Origin: Hyphomicrobiales bacterium
GTDB lineage: Bacteria; Pseudomonadota; Alphaproteobacteria; Rhizobiales; Rhizobiaceae
DNA length: 64,000 nucleotides
Assembly (NCBI GenBank): GCA_900472485.1
Contig: UCII01000005.1
Coordinates: 1 to 64,000, forward strand
Direction: 5' to 3'
Shown: positions 62,211 to 64,000 of the stretch, in pieces
Position numbering within the stretch: position 1 is the first letter of the stretch
Layout of the letters: the number at the start of each line of letters is the position of its first letter
Notes under the pieces: generated by a model
What the model saw: the letters and a program-made list of their open reading frames with translations, nothing else
The model's database searches: none
What the model was told of the DNA's origin: nothing
Program-made: the position numbers and the translations under genes

Positions 62211-63344
62211 ATGGCTAAGGAACTTGGCGTCGGCATCATCGGATGCGGCAATATCTCAACCACCTACTTCTCGCTCGCACCGCTCTTCAAGGGGCTGAAG
62301 GTGCTGGCCTGCGCTGATATCAACATGGATGCGGCGCGGGCGCGCGCCGAGGAATACAAGGTCAAGGCCCAGACCATCGACGAACTGCTCGCCGATAACG
62401 AGCTCGACGTCATCGTCAACCTGACCATTCCAGATGCGCATTTTCCGGTTTCCAAGCGCATCCTGGAAGCAGGCAAGCATGTCTACTCCGAAAAGCCGCT
62501 GGTGCTAACGCTGGAGCAGGGCGAAGAGCTGCGCCGCATCGCCAAGGAAAAGGAGCTGGCGGTCGGCTGCGCTCCGGACACCTTCCTCGGCGGTGCCCAT
62601 CAGCTCGCCCGCAAATTCATCGATGACGGCGGTATCGGGCGTGTCACTTCGGGCTCTTGCCACGTGATGAGCCCGGGTATGGAAATGTGGCATCCGAATC
62701 CGGACTTCTTCTTCCTGCCCGGCGGCGGCCCGATCCTCGATCTCGGCCCCTATTATGTCGCCAACCTCATCAACCTGATCGGTCCCGTGAAGCGTGTCGG
62801 TGCGATGACCTCGATGGCATCGCCGACCCGCACCATCACCAGCCAGCCGCGCAACGGCGAGATCATCCCGGTGAAGACGCCGACGACCATCCAGGCGCTG
62901 CTCGAATTCGTCAGCGGCGCGCGGATCACGCTGACGGCAAGCTGGGATGTCTGGTCGCACCGCCATGCCAATATGGAGCTCTACGGCACCGAAGGCTCGC
63001 TCTACGTGCCCGATCCGAACTTCTTCGGCGGCACTGTCGAGGCAAGTGGCCGCGACAAGGACATCAAACCGTTGGAAAACTGGGCGCATCCGTTCGGTAT
63101 CGTCAATCAGGAAAGCCCGAGCGGTTCGCGCGCCAACTATCGCACGGCCGGGCTTGCTGACATGGCGGCATCGCTGATCGACGGCCGGGATGCGCGTTGC
63201 TCGCTCGACCGCACTTTGCACGGCGTCGACGTCATGACCTCGATCCTGAAGTCTGGCGAGGAGGGCCGCTTCATCGATCTCAGTACGACCTGCACGCAGC
63301 CGGCGGCCCTCGGCATCGAAGAGGCACAAGCGCTCTTGAAGTAA
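62211..63344 (+). CDS. Gfo/Idh/MocA-family oxidoreductase
   Basis: 377 residues from the ATG at 62211 with GAGG upstream. Rossmann NAD(P)-binding GVGIIGCGNISTTYF near 6-20, ACADINMDAARARA, and the catalytic-lysine motif HVYSEKPLVLT near 90-100. The C-terminal alpha/beta domain has PGGGPILDLGPYYVANLINL with the DxG and His-like region, SWDVWSHRHANMELYGTEG. Oxidises or reduces a sugar or cyclitol hydroxyl; with the neighbouring isomerase it may handle mannose or 3-keto-mannoside chemistry (inference). Confidence 0.9.
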   Translation: MAKELGVGIIGCGNISTTYFSLAPLFKGLKVLACADINMDAARARAEEYKVKAQTIDELLADNELDVIVNLTIPDAHFPVSKRILEAGKHVYSEKPLVLTLEQGEELRRIAKEKELAVGCAPDTFLGGAHQLARKFIDDGGIGRVTSGSCHVMSPGMEMWHPNPDFFFLPGGGPILDLGPYYVANLINLIGPVKRVGAMTSMASPTRTITSQPRNGEIIPVKTPTTIQALLEFVSGARITLTASWDVWSHRHANMELYGTEGSLYVPDPNFFGGTVEASGRDKDIKPLENWAHPFGIVNQESPSGSRANYRTAGLADMAASLIDGRDARCSLDRTLHGVDVMTSILKSGEEGRFIDLSTTCTQPAALGIEEAQALLK

Positions 63345-63363
63345 GCGCGGGAAGAGCTAGTTT

Positions 63364-63392
63364 GCGCGCGGGTGACCAACCCGCGCGCTTTT
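63364..63392 (+). terminator. Intrinsic terminator after the oxidoreductase gene
   Basis: GCGCGCGGGT, loop GACCA, ACCCGCGCGC, then TTTT. It separates the aldo/keto reductase gene from the core operon. Confidence 0.75.
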
Positions 63393-63412
63393 CATCTCGA
63401 AGGAATTCCATC

Positions 63413-64000
63413 ATGGCCTGGCAACCGGCATCCGATCGTTATTCAAAAATGAAATACAACAGGACCGGCCGTTCCGGTCTGAAGCTGCCGGCGGTCTCGC
63501 TGGGGCTCTGGCATAATTTCGGCGGCGACACGCCGCATGACCGTAAGGTCGACATGTGCCGCACGGCCTTCGACCTCGGCATCACCCATTTCGATCTCGC
63601 CAATAATTACGGACCGCCTCCCGGCAGCGCCGAGACCGCGTTCGGTGAGATCCTGTGTACCGATTTCGCAGGGCTGCGCGACGAGCTCATCATCTCCTCC
63701 AAGGCCGGCTACGACATGTGGCCGGGTCCTTATGGCGAGTGGGGCAGCCGCAAGTATCTGATCGCCTCCTGCGACCAAAGCCTGAAGCGCATGGGCCTCG
63801 ACTATGTCGATATCTTCTATTCGCACCGCTTCGACCCGGATACGCCGCTTGAAGAAACCTGCGGCGCGCTCGACCATATCGTCCGTTCGGGCAGGGCGCT
63901 CTATGTCGGCATATCCTCCTACAACTCGCAGCGCACGCGCGAGGCTGCCGCCATCCTCAAGGATCTTGGCACCCCATGCCTGATCCATCAGCCGAGCTAC
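63413..64000 (+). CDS. Aldo/keto reductase, YghZ-like (partial, runs off window)
   Basis: First 196 residues; the 3' end lies beyond the window. AAGGAATTCC precedes the ATG. N-terminal YNRTGRSGLKLPAVSLGLWH, LGITHFDLANNYGPPPGSAE (Asp and Tyr of the catalytic tetrad), IISSKAGYDMWPGPYGEWGS (Lys) and DYVDIFYSHRFDPDTPLEET (His) match the L-glyceraldehyde-3-phosphate reductase/YghZ branch of NADPH-dependent aldo/keto reductases. Same direction as the mannoside operon but after a terminator. Confidence 0.92.
   Translation, partial: MAWQPASDRYSKMKYNRTGRSGLKLPAVSLGLWHNFGGDTPHDRKVDMCRTAFDLGITHFDLANNYGPPPGSAETAFGEILCTDFAGLRDELIISSKAGYDMWPGPYGEWGSRKYLIASCDQSLKRMGLDYVDIFYSHRFDPDTPLEETCGALDHIVRSGRALYVGISSYNSQRTREAAAILKDLGTPCLIHQPSY

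Overview
The window looks like ordinary chromosomal DNA from a fast-growing alphaproteobacterium of the Rhizobiaceae, most likely Rhizobium sensu lato. Evidence: high-GC coding with frequent GTG/TTG starts; single-chain class I fumarase next to fumC; class II DAHP synthase; a hybrid malic enzyme carrying a phosphotransacetylase-like tail; the usg family; UgpC-type sugar ABC transporters; and a palindromic CTCCCC-type mosaic element of the kind scattered through rhizobial genomes. I see no transposase, integrase, plasmid gene, CRISPR array, rRNA or tRNA. About 56 protein genes are called.

Layout. 1-2.5 kb: a GST-ArsR-SRPBCC operon with two inverted repeats 50 bp apart in its promoter region, then a TPR-methyltransferase. 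2.6-5.6 kb: usg and a polar amino-acid ABC importer (binding protein plus two permeases, no ATPase nearby). 5.9-8.4 kb: an OmpA-family protein with a very long P/Q/A/K-rich segment. 8.5-15.4 kb: molybdenum cofactor genes (mobB, mobA, moaA) with an EamA permease, a chemoreceptor and a beta-lactamase-fold hydrolase. 15.5-20.4 kb: DUF971, LtrA, a MarR regulator divergent from an alpha/beta hydrolase across tandem operator-like sites, an FMN-binding protein and a diguanylate cyclase. 20.6-24 kb: fumA and fumC separated by the mosaic element. 24.4-34 kb: L,D-transpeptidase, membrane-anchored aspartic protease, gph, rpiA, a DUF2059 protein, gor, class II DAHP synthase, a GFA-family protein and a DUF1003 protein. 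34-41.6 kb: an LTA-synthase-like phosphoglycerol transferase with a PHO-box-like site upstream, nadE, a beta-propeller protein, an ankyrin protein and an unknown exported protein. 41.8-51.3 kb: malic enzyme, LpxH-like phosphoesterase, MFS transporter, and an Mla/MCE lipid-transport operon (STAS-permease, ATPase, MCE protein, lipoprotein). 51.6-53 kb: gnd.

53-64 kb is the most coherent specialised locus: a LacI-type repressor divergent from a complete sugar ABC importer (binding protein, two permeases, ATPase), a GH2 beta-mannosidase, a TIM-barrel sugar isomerase/epimerase, a Gfo/Idh/MocA oxidoreductase and an aldo/keto reductase cut by the window end. An 18-bp palindrome with a central CG lies between repressor and importer. 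I read it as a beta-mannoside uptake and catabolism operon; the roles of the last three enzymes are not settled by sequence. Several intercistronic hairpins punctuate it.

Most genes here belong to known families. The observations I would follow up are regulatory (twin operators of the ArsR operon, tandem MarR sites, the PHO-box-like site, the gnd terminator embedded in the repressor gene), the extreme OmpA protein, the ATPase-less importer and the unassigned enzymes of the mannoside operon.
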